This document shows, piece by piece, positions 35,629 through 45,135 of a DNA stretch of 64,000 bases (the stretch's first letter is position 1; every line of letters starts with the position of its first letter). Source of the DNA: Pseudofrankia saprophytica. GTDB taxonomy: Bacteria; Actinomycetota; Actinomycetes; Frankiales; Frankiaceae. Below the pieces are notes generated by a model that saw only the letters and a list, made by a program, of their open reading frames with translations, was not told the DNA's origin and did no database searches. Both the position numbers and the translations under genes were made by a program. The DNA lies in the NCBI RefSeq assembly GCF_000235425.2, contig NZ_KI912266.1:7831130-7895129 (forward strand), given 5' to 3'.

Positions 35629-36102
35629 ACGCGCGTCCACCGTCCCCTGCCGGCCGGTGGCCGGTCGGGACGGTCGACATTGAATTTCGACACGGCTTGT
35701 CGACGCCTCGCAAGGGGTCTATGGGTAACCGTCGGGTGGTGTCGACAGACGACCGTTTGCCGACAAGATCGAAAGATGCATCTGGCTACTGGGTGCTGGT
35801 CGGGCAGGCGTTCCGGTACGGCTCGTCGGCCAGGTAGCGGGTTCATTCCTGCTCGTCCAGGCCCCGGCCGGCGCGTTGGCAGCCCACCTGGACAGCGGCG
35901 TTCCACAGGTCTTGGAGCACGCCAACGTCCCACAGCCACGCGGTGCCGTCGTCGCTGCCGGAGGCCAGCAGGCCGCAAGATCTCGCGTGGTCGTCACCGG
36001 CGCCCAAGTAGTGCCGTTCTGGGGTGGGGCGGGGTGGGATGATGTTCGCCTGCGCGACGGGTCGTACCGTTCGGGTGGGCTCGGGCTACCGGGGGGTGCC
36101 GC
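35629..36102. other. Intergenic stretch with WD40 debris
   Basis: Holds the WD40 remnant at 35786-36020 on the minus strand. Nothing else recognised; the promoter of the EAD-STAND gene should lie near 36040-36100. Confidence 0.5.
35786..36020 (-). pseudogene. WD40 protein C-terminal remnant with nonsense codon
   Basis: The minus strand reads LLASGSDDGTAWLWDVGVLQ, then AGRGLDEQE, a TGA at 35843-35845, then TRYLADEPYRNACPTSTQ and stop. The family ending is EQEW-x-x-YLxxxPYRxxC, as in the intact WD40 protein ending at 28689 (EQEWETYLDDVPYRAPC). A Trp TGG has become TGA. Upstream repeats are lost. It shows a second STAND-WD40 type gene once stood here. Confidence 0.65.
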
Positions 36103-38484
36103 GTGAGCGAGAGTTTGTCGGCTGGAGAGATCACCGCGTTTGCTGAAGTCTTCGCTGATCCGGTCTCGGCGCGAGAGGTGCTGGAGGCAGCCGGGTTGTC
36201 CCGGAGTCGCCATCCGTCGTGGGATTCGGACGCGCGTGGGTACTGGTCTGGGGTATCGCGTCTCCTGACGTTCGGCGCGCTAGTCGATGGGCGGGGCGCC
36301 TTGCTGGCTGTGGCACATGCATTGTTCCCGGCAAATCTAGTGTTCGCGTCGGGTTCGGGAGATGGTCTGGCCGGTGGCGGCGAAGTGGTTCTGCCGGTGT
36401 GGGAAGTGCCATGGCCGCGTAACCCGAACTTCGTCGGCAGAGGGGAGGAACTGGAGGGGTTGCGGCGCCGCCTGACTGGGGTCGGGTCCGCTTCGGTGCT
36501 GCCGCAGGCGCTACACGGTCTGGGCGGGGTCGGCAAAACGCAGCTCGCGGTGGAGTACGCCTACCGGTGGCGGGACGAGTACGACGTGGTGTGGTGGGTG
36601 GCCGCCGAGCAGCCGGGTGAACTAATAGCGGGGCTCGCGGAGCTCGCGGGTGCTCTGGGTGTGGCGGTGGTGGGCGCGGCGGCCGAGTCGGCCTCGAGGG
36701 CAGTGGGGCTACTGAAAGCGCGGCAGGTGGCTCGCCAGTGGTTGGTAGTGGTCGACAACGCGGGGGCGCCGTCGGGTCTGCATGGTTTGCTGGGCGCGGC
36801 CGGGGCTGGCGGGCACGTTCTGGTGACCTCGCGGGATCCCGACTGGGCGGGGCTGGCGGCGGCGGTCGCGGTCGACGTGCTGCCGCGTGCCGACGCGGTG
36901 GGTCTTCTGCGTCGCCGGGCGTCGCGGCTGACCGAACCGGAGGCGGACACCGTGGCGGAGCTTCTCGGGGATCTTCCGCTGGCGGTGGAGCAGGCGGGGG
37001 CATGGCTGGGCCAGACGTCGATGACGGTGGCCGACTACTGCGGGCTGGTGACCGAGCGGGCTCGGGAGATCCTCGCGGAGGGTACGCCCGTGGGCTACCC
37101 GTTGCCAGTCGCGGCGACGTGGACAGTGGCGGTGGACCGATTGGACGATCCGGCGGCGGTGTGGCTGCTGCGGCTCTGGGCGTACTGCGGGCCGGAACCG
37201 ATCCCGCCAAGCCTGGTCGTCCGAGAGGTAGCCGCGCTGCTACCAGCGCCGTTGGAGGCGGTGGTGACGGACCCAGTCCGGTTCGGACGGCTGGTGCGGA
37301 AAGTGACCGCGCTCGGGCTGGTTCGTCTCACCACCGACGGGGTGGTGGTACACCGTCTGGTGCAGGCGGTGCTGCGCAATCACACCCCGCAACACGACCG
37401 GGAGGCGGTACGGCGGACCGTGCATCGGCTGCTGGCCGCGGCCGACCCCGGCTCCCCGGACCATCCGGACTGCTGGGCGCGATACGCGGCGCTGCGTCCC
37501 CACGTTTCCGCCACAGGTATGGCGGACAGCGGCGACGAGGTGTGCCGGCGTCTGGTGTGGCGGCTGGCCTGGTACCTGAACGCCGCCGGCGACTACCCGA
37601 CCAGCCTCGCCCTCGCCGGCGAAACTCACTCCCGCTGGCGTGTCCGCCTTGGAGAGGACCACCCAGACACGCTGACCGTGGCCGCCCACCTCGCTGCCAC
37701 GGCGCGGGCTATGGGTGATTACCCGGCCGCCCGCAGCCTCGAGGAAATGGTCTTGTCCCGGCGTCGGGAGATTCTTGGTGAGAATCATCCGGATACGCTG
37801 ACGGCGGCCGCCAGCCTCGCCGCCACGCTTTGGGCTATGGGTGACTACCCAGCCGCCCGCAGCCTCGAGGAGATCGTTTTATCCCGGCGTCGGGAGATTC
37901 TTGGTGAGAATCATCCGGACACGCTAACAGCGGCCGCCAGCCTCGCCGCCACAGTACGGGCCATGGGTGAATACGCCGCCGCCCGGAAGCTGTTCGAGAG
38001 CGTGCTGGCCCGGCGCCGGGAGATCCTCGGCGAGGACCACCCGGCCACGCTAACCGTGGCCGCCAACCTCGCTGCCACAGTACGGGCCATGGGTGAATAC
38101 GCCGCCGCCCGGAGCCTGGAAGAAATGGTCTTGGCCCGAAGCCGAGAGATCCTCGGGGAGGACCACCCGGACACGCTAACGGCGGCCGCTAACCTCGCTG
38201 CCACGCTTTGGGCTATGGGTGACTACCCAGCCGCCCGCAGCCTCGAGGAAACGGTCTTGACCCGAAGCCGAGAGATCCTCGGCGAGGACCACCCGGACAC
38301 GCTAACAGCGGCCGCCAGCCTCGCCGCCACAGTACGGGCCATGGGTGAATACGCCGCCGCCCGGGAACTGTTCGAGAGCGTGCTGGCCCGGCGCCGGGAG
38401 ATCCTCGGCGAGGACCACCCGGCCACGGTCGCGGTTCGTCGTGCCCTCACTAACCCTCTAATGACCCGCCAGTTCGACGAGTGA
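36103..38484 (+). CDS. EAD-NB-ARC-TPR STAND protein
   Basis: 793 residues starting at a GTG. Residues 5-81 form an EAD-like domain: [57 protein letters not shown]. The NB-ARC ATPase (about 105-420) has [17 protein letters not shown] (Walker A), WLVVVDNAG (Walker B), HVLVTSRD and [15 protein letters not shown]. The C-terminal third has six near-identical 42-residue TPRs (515-767) plus a partial seventh. STAND proteins sense ligands with such repeats, oligomerise with ATP, and recruit effectors by adaptor domains. The matching EAD in the 13638-14720 protein makes that a candidate partner. Confidence 0.88.
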   Translation: MSESLSAGEITAFAEVFADPVSAREVLEAAGLSRSRHPSWDSDARGYWSGVSRLLTFGALVDGRGALLAVAHALFPANLVFASGSGDGLAGGGEVVLPVWEVPWPRNPNFVGRGEELEGLRRRLTGVGSASVLPQALHGLGGVGKTQLAVEYAYRWRDEYDVVWWVAAEQPGELIAGLAELAGALGVAVVGAAAESASRAVGLLKARQVARQWLVVVDNAGAPSGLHGLLGAAGAGGHVLVTSRDPDWAGLAAAVAVDVLPRADAVGLLRRRASRLTEPEADTVAELLGDLPLAVEQAGAWLGQTSMTVADYCGLVTERAREILAEGTPVGYPLPVAATWTVAVDRLDDPAAVWLLRLWAYCGPEPIPPSLVVREVAALLPAPLEAVVTDPVRFGRLVRKVTALGLVRLTTDGVVVHRLVQAVLRNHTPQHDREAVRRTVHRLLAAADPGSPDHPDCWARYAALRPHVSATGMADSGDEVCRRLVWRLAWYLNAAGDYPTSLALAGETHSRWRVRLGEDHPDTLTVAAHLAATARAMGDYPAARSLEEMVLSRRREILGENHPDTLTAAASLAATLWAMGDYPAARSLEEIVLSRRREILGENHPDTLTAAASLAATVRAMGEYAAARKLFESVLARRREILGEDHPATLTVAANLAATVRAMGEYAAARSLEEMVLARSREILGEDHPDTLTAAANLAATLWAMGDYPAARSLEETVLTRSREILGEDHPDTLTAAASLAATVRAMGEYAAARELFESVLARRREILGEDHPATVAVRRALTNPLMTRQFDE
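37648..38403 (+). repeat. Six 126-bp tandem repeats in the TPR region
   Basis: Each unit encodes LGE(D/N)HP(D/A)TLT followed by a 32-residue helical hairpin. Units are highly similar at the DNA level, and unit types alternate ([10 protein letters not shown] versus EYAAAR-LFES). Expect copy-number variation between strains and assembly errors here. Confidence 0.9.
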
Positions 38485-38560
38485 CCACAGACGGTCTCGC
38501 CCCTGGCAGGCCAGGCGGATCGGGCTGCCCGGTGCGGCGGTCACGGACCAGGCGGCTATC

Positions 38561-38700
38561 TCAGAGCGGGGGGTGGGCGTCGATGTTGCCGCTGCGGATG
38601 ACGAGCAGGTCTGGGCGGGTGGGGTAGAACGGGGTGGAGCGTCGTTCGATCTCGGGAATGCGGTCTGCGGGCCAGCGGGTGGTGAGTTGGGACCTGTGGG
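38561..38700 (-). pseudogene. Unidentified C-terminal coding remnant
   Basis: The minus strand reads TRWPADRIPEIERRSTPF, then YPTRPDLLVIRSGNIDAHPP and a stop. The residue mix is protein-like, but no start or domain is seen, and an in-frame stop lies upstream. The parent family is unknown. Confidence 0.35.
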
Positions 38701-38771
38701 GTGCGGAAAGTCAGCCTGGACCCGTGAGCTGGGCCGATGCGCCGGGCCGGCCGTCGGCATGATGGTCACCT

Positions 38772-39156
38772 ATGTCCGTACACCTGCTCTACCTGATCTT
38801 CGCTCGGGTGTGTGGCTGGCTCGTCCTGCTCAGCCGGTCGTCCGCCTCGAAGGACATCGAACTGCTCGTGCTTCGCCACGAGGCCGCGGTACTGCGCCGT
38901 ACCCAGCCATCGCCGAGATGGGACTGGGCCGACCGGACCCTGCTCGCCGCCCTGATCCGGCTCCTGCCGCGAAGGCTTCGACTGCACCGGCTGATCACCC
39001 CTGGCACGGTTCCACGATGGCATCGACGCCTGGTCACCAGGAAGTGGACCTACGCGCACCGGACCGGACGACCGCCGCTCGCCCCGGAGATCGCCGCGCT
39101 GATCGAACGGCTCGCGACCGAGAACCGAACCTGGGGGTACAGGCGGATCCAAGGCG
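38772..39156 (+). pseudogene. Integrase-core transposase (IS481-like), 3'-truncated by IS6
   Basis: Starts MSVHLLYLIFARVCGWLVLL, then KDIELLVLRHEAAVLRR and TWGYRRIQGGL, the N-terminal HTH half of an IS481/IS3-like transposase (about 330-370 residues when whole). The frame is cut at 39157 by the IS6 element; the catalytic domain is absent beyond it. Not functional. Confidence 0.8.
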
Positions 39157-39981
39157 GGCTTTGTTGCGTTGGCGGGACACAGCGGTCGAGCCATCCGCTC
39201 AGGCATGATCGAGTAGTGCATCGTCGGCGTGTACAAGCTGTCGTCCCGGCCTCGGAGTTTGCCGGGTTCCGCTTCCGCCAGAGGTGATCGTTCTGGGCGT
39301 CCGCTGGTACCTGCGGTTCGCCCTGTCGTGCCGCGACGTCGAGGAACTGTTGGCCGAACGCGGCCTCGACGTCGATCACGTCACGATCTTCCGGTGGGTG
39401 CAGCGGTTCACGCCGCTGTTGATCGACGCGGCCCGGCCGTGCCGCCACAGCCCGAGCGACAGGTGGTTCACCGATGAGACGTATGTGAAGGTCGCCGGGC
39501 GCTGGACGTACGTGTACCGGGCGATCGACCAGTTCGGCCAGGTCATCGACGTCCTCGCCTCCGAAAGACGCGATCTGGCGGCGGCGCGCCGGTTCTTCAC
39601 CCGGGCACTGGCACACGGGTGGCGGCCGGTCGAGGTGACCACCGACCGAGCCGCCGCCTACCCGCGAGTCCTCGACGAGCAGCTCCCCGCCGCCCACCAC
39701 GTGGATGCCCGGTACGCGAACAACAAGGTCGAAGCCGATCACGGCCGGCTCAAGGCCCGGCTGCGGCCGATGCGAGGGCTCAAACGGCTACGCTCCGCCC
39801 TAGCGATCGGCGCCGGGCACGCCTTCGCCCAGAATCTCCGCCGCCGCCACGACGAACTCGGTACCGACGCCGAAACCCATCACCGACTCGCAACAGCGTT
39901 CACCGAACTCGCCCTGGCTCTGTGACCACGCAACCAGCCCGCCCGAGCCTTACCCCGGACCAGCTCAATGCAACAGAGCCC
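39157..39981 (+). mobile_element. IS6-family insertion sequence (frameshifted transposase)
   Basis: 825 bp. The left end is GGGCTTTGTTGCG and the right end is CAACAGAGCCC. The ends match the IS6 pattern with mismatches. The transposase is broken. Flanks (tccaaggc, ggcgaggt) show no target duplication. It is inserted within the IS481-like transposase, so IS elements are nested here. Confidence 0.8.
39216..39925 (+). pseudogene. IS6-family transposase, 1-bp frameshift
   Basis: The first 23 codons (ASEFAGFRF then RQR-stop) and the remaining frame from 39284 are separate. Compared with the intact copy, ttcccgcc has become ttccgcc near 39271-39279, one C lost. The rest is complete: FTDETYVK, TTDRAAAYPRVL and NNKVEADHGRLK hold the DDE residues. 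Translation from an internal ATG (39284) would lack about 25 N-terminal residues. Confidence 0.85.
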
Positions 39982-40197
39982 GGCGAGGTCCCTGAGCGTC
40001 GGCCCGGCACGGCCGACGCGCAGGATCGGGGTGACATCACGGTCACGACCGCTGCGGAGGACCATGGCGTGTCGCTGTCCCGCTGGCCGGCCTCGACCGA
40101 CCACTACCAGCCGGTGGTTGTCGATGAGTCGTTCGATGTACGGCTGGTTCAGGGCGACGCCCTGCCCGAGGCCGCCGATCGCCCCGGCTCCGACTAG
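39982..40197 (-). other. Possible coding fragment next to IS6
   Basis: One minus-strand frame reads GAGAIGGLGQGVALNQPYI, then ERLIDNHRLVVVGRG. It looks protein-like but has a stop just before it and the IS6 end after it. No family assigned. Confidence 0.2.
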
Positions 40198-40869
40198 CTA
40201 CCGGGTGTCGTGGCGCAGTAGGCCGTGTTGATAGGCGAAGATGACGGCCTGAACCCGGTCGCGTAGGTCGAGTTTGGCGAGAATGCGGGTGATATGAGTC
40301 TTGACGGTCGCCTCGGATAGCACCAGGCGCTGCGCGATCTCCGCATTGTTCAGCCCGGCCGCGATCTCGAGGAGCACTTCCCGCTCCCGCCGGGTGAGCG
40401 CGTCCGTCGGGTCGGCTTCCGTTGTGGCTTCGTCGCCGAGGCGCAGGCTGGCCGCGTGCTGGTTGAGAAGTTCTCTGGTGACCCGGGGAGAGACAACCGC
40501 GTCGCCGGCGGCGATGGCCCGCACGGCGTCGAGGAGTTCCTCCGGGCGCACGTCCTTGAGGAGGAATCCGCTTGCGCCGGCCCTGAGCGCGGCGAACGCG
40601 TATTCGTCGAGGTCGAACGTGGTTAGGACCAGGACCCGGCTGGCGGTCGCGTCCGCGCAGATCCGGCGGGTGGCCGCCACGCCGTCCGTGCCGGGCATCC
40701 GGATGTCCATGAGCACGACATCCGGCGCGAGCTCCTTGGTGATGGTCACCCCGGTGGCCCCGTCACCGGCCTCGCCGACCACCTGGATGTCGGGGCTGGC
40801 GTTGAGCAGCATCCGGAAACCCATCCGTATCAGCGGCTGGTCGTCCACGAGGACGACGGTGATGGTCAC
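40198..40869 (-). CDS. NarL/LuxR-type response regulator
   Basis: 223 residues from a GTG whose GTGA overlaps the kinase stop. Receiver: VLVDDQPLIRMGFR, phosphoacceptor DVVLMDIRMPG, LVLTTFD and FLLKDVRPEE. LuxR HTH: LTRREREVLLEIAAGLNNAE and SEATVKTHITRILAKLDLRD. It should be phosphorylated by the upstream kinase and control the ABC transporter of the same cassette (inference). Confidence 0.92.
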   Translation of the reverse strand: MTITVVLVDDQPLIRMGFRMLLNASPDIQVVGEAGDGATGVTITKELAPDVVLMDIRMPGTDGVAATRRICADATASRVLVLTTFDLDEYAFAALRAGASGFLLKDVRPEELLDAVRAIAAGDAVVSPRVTRELLNQHAASLRLGDEATTEADPTDALTRREREVLLEIAAGLNNAEIAQRLVLSEATVKTHITRILAKLDLRDRVQAVIFAYQHGLLRHDTR

Positions 40870-42044
40870 GCCGCCGCCCGGTCCAGTCGCATGGTGGCGC
40901 GCAGCTCCCAGCCGCGCGGCCATGCAGGCCCCCAGGTCAGGCTGCCGTCGTACAGGGTGACGCGTTCGACCATGCCCCGCAGCCCGTGGCCGCCGGGCGT
41001 CGTCCCGACCGCCCGCGGCACCCCGTCGTCGCGGACCGTGATGCCCACCTCGTCGGGCTGCCAGCACAGCTCGACGTCGACGTGGGTCGCGTGCACGGCG
41101 TGCTTGATGACGTTCGTGACGCTCTCCTGGACGAGACGGAAGATGGTGGCCTCGGCCGTGTCCAGCAGCTGGGGCGGGGTGCCTGTCGTGACGAGCCGGA
41201 TGGGAAGCCCGGTGGCGCGAATGTCGTCAAGCAGTTTCTCCAGCTGGTCCAGCCGAGGCAGCGGCGCCAGGTCGATGACGGGGGGCGCGCCCGACGGGGT
41301 CGGCTCTCGCAGGACGCCGAGTAGTCGGCGGACCTCGGTGAGCGCCTGGCGACTGGTGGTCGCCACCTGTTCCATGGCGGTGTTCGCCTCGCCGTGGTCG
41401 GTCCCGTTGACGGCGACGGCGGCGTCCGCCAGCCGGATCACCACGGACAGACTGTGCGCGATGACATCGTGCATCTCCCGGGCAATGCGAGTCCGTTCGG
41501 CGACCGCGGCGAGCTGCGCCTGCTGGTCACGCTCCAGCTCCGCCCGCCGCGCCCGGTCCTCCAGCGAAATCTGGTATCGACGGCGGTTGCGCACGGTCGT
41601 GCCGAGAAAGAACGCCGCGGCGACGATGCTGTTGAGGAACACCAGGGAGCCGACCAGGCTTCCGCCGAGCGGCCTGAGCTGGATCGACGCGACGACGACG
41701 ACGGATTCGACCAGCACCGCGCTCGCCGCCCGGAAGCGATCTCTTCCGTGCGTGCCGATCGTGTAGACCGCGACGAGCAGCGCGTAGGCCGCCGTCAGAT
41801 GCACCCGGGTCAGGTCCTGGACGACGACCAACGCGGCGATGACGGTGAACACCGCCAATGGGTGGCGCCGACGCAGGAGCAGCGGCATGATCAGCGCCTG
41901 TGCCAGCAGCCAGGCCCACCAGGGAAATCGGTGCTGGACCCAGTCGGCGATGGTGTCGAGCTCGAGGAACCCCAGGATGGCGACGTCGGTGAGCCACGGC
42001 CACCGTCTCTGCGCGGTCGCCCACCACCTCGCCCCGCCGTCCAT
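40866..42044 (-). CDS. Sensor histidine kinase (HisKA_3 type)
   Basis: 392 residues. About five or six membrane helices lie in residues 15-150 with short loops, so there is no large extracellular sensor. The dimerisation box ERTRIAREMHDVIAHSLSVV holds the phosphorylated His. The ATPase domain has LVQESVTNVIKHAV and GGHGLRGMVERV. The ATG at 42044 follows AAGGGG; an ATG at 42092 would add 16 residues. It is adjacent to ABC permease and ATPase genes. Such cassettes often sense cell-wall antibiotics through the transporter (family knowledge). Confidence 0.9.
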   Translation of the reverse strand: MDGGARWWATAQRRWPWLTDVAILGFLELDTIADWVQHRFPWWAWLLAQALIMPLLLRRRHPLAVFTVIAALVVVQDLTRVHLTAAYALLVAVYTIGTHGRDRFRAASAVLVESVVVVASIQLRPLGGSLVGSLVFLNSIVAAAFFLGTTVRNRRRYQISLEDRARRAELERDQQAQLAAVAERTRIAREMHDVIAHSLSVVIRLADAAVAVNGTDHGEANTAMEQVATTSRQALTEVRRLLGVLREPTPSGAPPVIDLAPLPRLDQLEKLLDDIRATGLPIRLVTTGTPPQLLDTAEATIFRLVQESVTNVIKHAVHATHVDVELCWQPDEVGITVRDDGVPRAVGTTPGGHGLRGMVERVTLYDGSLTWGPAWPRGWELRATMRLDRAAA

Positions 42045-42113
42045 CCGAAACCCCTTCTGAGTCGGCCCTAGCGGGCGACCATCCGCCGGCACGTCAGACC
42101 GCCGCCGAGCAGC

Positions 42114-42932
42114 CTATGCGTCGCGCTTGCGCAGCAGCAGGGCTGCCGTGACGGACGCGACGACCATCCATACACAGAGTGTGACGAACCCAGCTCCCGC
42201 AGACAGAGAGTTGTCATACGGGTGCATCGCGTAGGCAGCGTTGCCGGCGTTGGTCGGCAGGAACGGCAGGAGCTCGTTTTGCCAGCTCTGCGGGAGCACC
42301 GCTCCCAGAACAGGAAGCACCAGAAGCAGCCCGAGGACGGCGGCGATGCCCCCAGCGGTCGAGCGGACGATGAAGCCGACCGCGCCTGCGAACACAGTGA
42401 TCGACATGAGGTAGAACGCGGAACCGAGCAACGATCTCACGGCGTCCGAGCCGTCCAGCGCGCCGTGCGAGCCCAGCAGCGCCTTGCCGACCAGCAGCGC
42501 CACGATGCCACCGGCGACACTGACCGCCACCGAGAGCGCCCCCGCCACGACGAGCTTGGCCGCCAGCATCTTGAGCCGGCGCGGAACGGCCGACAACGAG
42601 GACCGGATCATCCCGGTGGAGTACTCACCGGTCACCAGCAGCACACCGAGGACCGAGATAATCATCTGGGCGAGCGCGACGCCGGTGAGGCTGGTGTCGA
42701 CGGCGCTGAACGTGGCCCGGTTCGCGGCGCTCATAGAACCCCAGTGGGCGGCGCCGACCGCGGCGGCGATCGCCCCGATCCCGACCATCCCGATGACGGT
42801 CGCGACGAGCACGTACCACGTCGAACGCAGCGTCGATATTTTCACCCATTCCGAATGAATGACGTGCTGGATCCGGACAGGCTTGACGGGAACGGGCCTC
42901 CCGACTCTTCCGGTGATGGTCTGAGCGGTCAC
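42114..42932 (-). CDS. ABC-2 type transporter permease
   Basis: 272 residues with six membrane helices (VLVATVIGMVGIGAIAAAVG, MIISVLGVLLVTGEYSTGMI, ITVFAGAVGFIVRSTAGGIA, GFVTLCVWMVVASVTAALLL). The GEYSTGMIRSSL loop is characteristic of ABC-2 permeases of drug or lantibiotic export systems. It pairs with the ATPase at 42929-43909; the start ATG overlaps the ATPase stop by four bases. Confidence 0.9.
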   Translation of the reverse strand: MTAQTITGRVGRPVPVKPVRIQHVIHSEWVKISTLRSTWYVLVATVIGMVGIGAIAAAVGAAHWGSMSAANRATFSAVDTSLTGVALAQMIISVLGVLLVTGEYSTGMIRSSLSAVPRRLKMLAAKLVVAGALSVAVSVAGGIVALLVGKALLGSHGALDGSDAVRSLLGSAFYLMSITVFAGAVGFIVRSTAGGIAAVLGLLLVLPVLGAVLPQSWQNELLPFLPTNAGNAAYAMHPYDNSLSAGAGFVTLCVWMVVASVTAALLLRKRDA

Positions 42933-43909
42933 TTCTTTGCCTTTCGGTGAGCCGGGAGGCGAACGCCGATGCGCCGAGCTCTGGCATGCTGAGCGTTGGT
43001 GTTCTGCGCACCGGCGTGAAAGTCCGTGGCGTCGGCTGTGAGCCTCAGGAAGACTTCCTCAAGAGTTTCTCGCCGGGGTGTCAGCTCGTCGAGGACCAGG
43101 CCGAGGCTGGCCGCGGTCTTGCCGATCTGGTGCGAGGTGAGCCCGGCGATCTCAAGCACCTGGCGCTCGCTCGACGTCACCGTCACGCCCGGCCCGGCGA
43201 CGGCCTGGCGCAGCCGTTCGGCGTCCGCGGTACGGACCAGCACATCGTCGGTCGCGGCCGCGCGGTGCATCTCCTCCATGGACATGTCGGCCAGCAGCCG
43301 GCCGCGGCCCACGATGATCAGATGGTCGGCGGTCAGCTCCATCTCGCTCATGAGGTGGCTCGACAGCAGCACCGTGCGGCCCTCCTTCGCGAGGTCGCGC
43401 AGCAGGCTCCGAACCCAGCGCACGCCCTCGGGGTCGAGCCCGTTGACCGGCTCGTCGAGCATGATCACGGCGGGATCGGCGAGCAGCGCGGAGGCGATGC
43501 CGAGCCGTTGGCCCATGCCCAGCGAGAACGCTCCGGCGCGCTTGTGCGCGACCTCGCTCAAGCCGACCTGGTCGATCACCTCCGAGACCCGCCAATCCGG
43601 GATGGCGTGTGTCGCGGCCAGCGCCCGGAGGTGGTTGTAGGCGGACCGTGAGGTGTGCACGGCCCGTGCCTCCAACAGCGCGCCGAGCTGCTTCAGCGGC
43701 GTTGGGTGCTCGACGTAGGGCCGGCCGTTGACCGTCACGGTGCCGGACGTGGGGTGGTCCAACCCGAGGATGAGGCGCATCGTCGTCGACTTCCCGGCGC
43801 CGTTCGGCCCGAGGAAGCCGGTGACTCGGCCTGGCCGGGCGGTGAACGAGAGGTTATCGACGACCATCTTCTCGCCATACCGTTTACTTAGCCCGCTGGC
43901 TTCGATCAC
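42929..43909 (-). CDS. ABC transporter ATPase (BcrA/CcmA-like)
   Basis: 326 residues. Walker A FLGPNGAGKSTTMRLI, signature FSLGMGQRLGIA, Walker B VIMLDEPVNGLDP and an H-loop in LLSSHLMSEME. The C-terminal extension of about 100 residues is usual for the bacitracin/lantibiotic exporter ATPase family. The GTG at 43909 is preferred because GGAGG lies five bases upstream. First gene of the cassette ATPase-permease-kinase-regulator, with a four-base overlap to the permease; the HK gene follows about 70 bases after the permease. Confidence 0.92.
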   Translation of the reverse strand: MIEASGLSKRYGEKMVVDNLSFTARPGRVTGFLGPNGAGKSTTMRLILGLDHPTSGTVTVNGRPYVEHPTPLKQLGALLEARAVHTSRSAYNHLRALAATHAIPDWRVSEVIDQVGLSEVAHKRAGAFSLGMGQRLGIASALLADPAVIMLDEPVNGLDPEGVRWVRSLLRDLAKEGRTVLLSSHLMSEMELTADHLIIVGRGRLLADMSMEEMHRAAATDDVLVRTADAERLRQAVAGPGVTVTSSERQVLEIAGLTSHQIGKTAASLGLVLDELTPRRETLEEVFLRLTADATDFHAGAQNTNAQHARARRIGVRLPAHRKAKK

Positions 43910-44041
43910 CGAATCCTCCGCTGCCTGTCTTCGCATCCGTCTTTTTCGTGCGGCTGCTCCATTAACGCCCAGCCGCGACAGACCCCGCGTGGTCCGGAGG
44001 GCTGATTTCCTGCGGCCGCGTACGACTTCCGATGTACCTGC

Positions 44042-45003
44042 TCAGGGCAGGATCGACACGCCAGCGCTGGACAAGCTCGTATGCAGCTCTAGCCGTTGGA
44101 GCGTGGTCTGCTCGGGAACGTCGAAGCCGAGCGTGCCGTTGATGAGCCGGGGCTCACCGGTCTCCAGATCGTCTCGCCGGGCTCGTACAAGCGTGCCGCG
44201 AAGTCGGCCGTGTGCCGGCCGCCCGCCGAGTCGAAGCCGTACTGGTCGGAGCTCCGCAGCTGCGGGGCGGCGGAGTCGACGTCGCGGGCTGTCACGGCGA
44301 CGAGACAGAACTGGCCGTTGGGACGCCAGGCCAGGAAGCCCTCGCCGAGTTGCGTTACCCCGCACTCGACCTTGTCCACCGTGAATTCCAGCGGCCCGTC
44401 CTGGAAGGCGCCGGCCGGCGCTGTCGCGCTCGGCGCCGCGCCGGCCGGCGTGAGCCTCGGGCTGGCCGACGGGCTCGCCGCTTCCCTGGTGGGCGCGTTC
44501 GAGGGCCGGCCGCCCAGCGCGATGGCGGACAGCCAGCAGGCCGCCATCGCCAGCACCAGCAGAGCGCCCACCAGCGCGCGGCGACGCCAACGTCGCCTGT
44601 CCGGTCCGACAGGCGGGGCGGGCAGCGCAGGCTCGGGCTTCTGAACTTCTCCGCACGCCGTACGACTGCCGCTGTACAGCGCACGCGGTAGCGGTCCGGG
44701 ACCGGCGCGAGCAACACGTTGGGCCTGCTGGAAGAACTGCTCCCGAGAACAGGTGGGCAGTCTCCGGCAAGACTCCGAGATCGGCTTCAGCGCGCCCTGG
44801 CCCGGCCGGATCGTCCGCTGGTCCAGGAACACCGCATACTGGTCGCCCGGCCGGGCCCGCGTTCCGAAGGTCCAGGTCACCGCAAGCGGCAGCGTCGATA
44901 CCGTCGACGAGGCGTTCAGGCTGTTGATGTGCAGCTGACTCCCGCCGTGGACAAGGCCGGAGACCCGGCAACCGGTCAGGGCCCACCGCGGCCAGGCGTC
45001 GCG
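44042..45003 (-). pseudogene. Decayed chimera: lipoprotein-like N part and DUF4352-like C part
   Basis: The N-terminal reading starts LTGCRVSGLVHGG with no start codon and continues RPGDQYAVFLDQRTIRPGQ and ESCRRLPTCSREQFFQQAQ. This closely matches the intact lipoprotein at 54135-54671. It then passes into a membrane helix (ALVGALLVLAMAACWLSAIA) and a DUF4352-like domain (FTVDKVECGVTQLGEGFLAW, GFDSAGGRHTADFAARLY). A frameshift near 44150 separates its last strand (NGTLGFDVPEQTTLQRLELH). It lacks an N-terminal signal. Two genes were joined and inactivated. Confidence 0.65.
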
Positions 45004-45135
45004 ACTCGGTGATCATCGATCACGGCCGGGGCTACGAAGGCCCAGCCCGAGCAGTGCTCACCTCGCATCAGCACGACCGGCGGCCACTCGGTGCGGGATC
45101 CGGGTTCGCGCGGCCGGCGCGTGCGCTTCGGCCAG

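Noticed and set aside
37648-38450. Regular repeats that might suggest a CRISPR or satellite
   Set aside because: The units are 126 bp, in frame and encode TPRs; there are no spacers.
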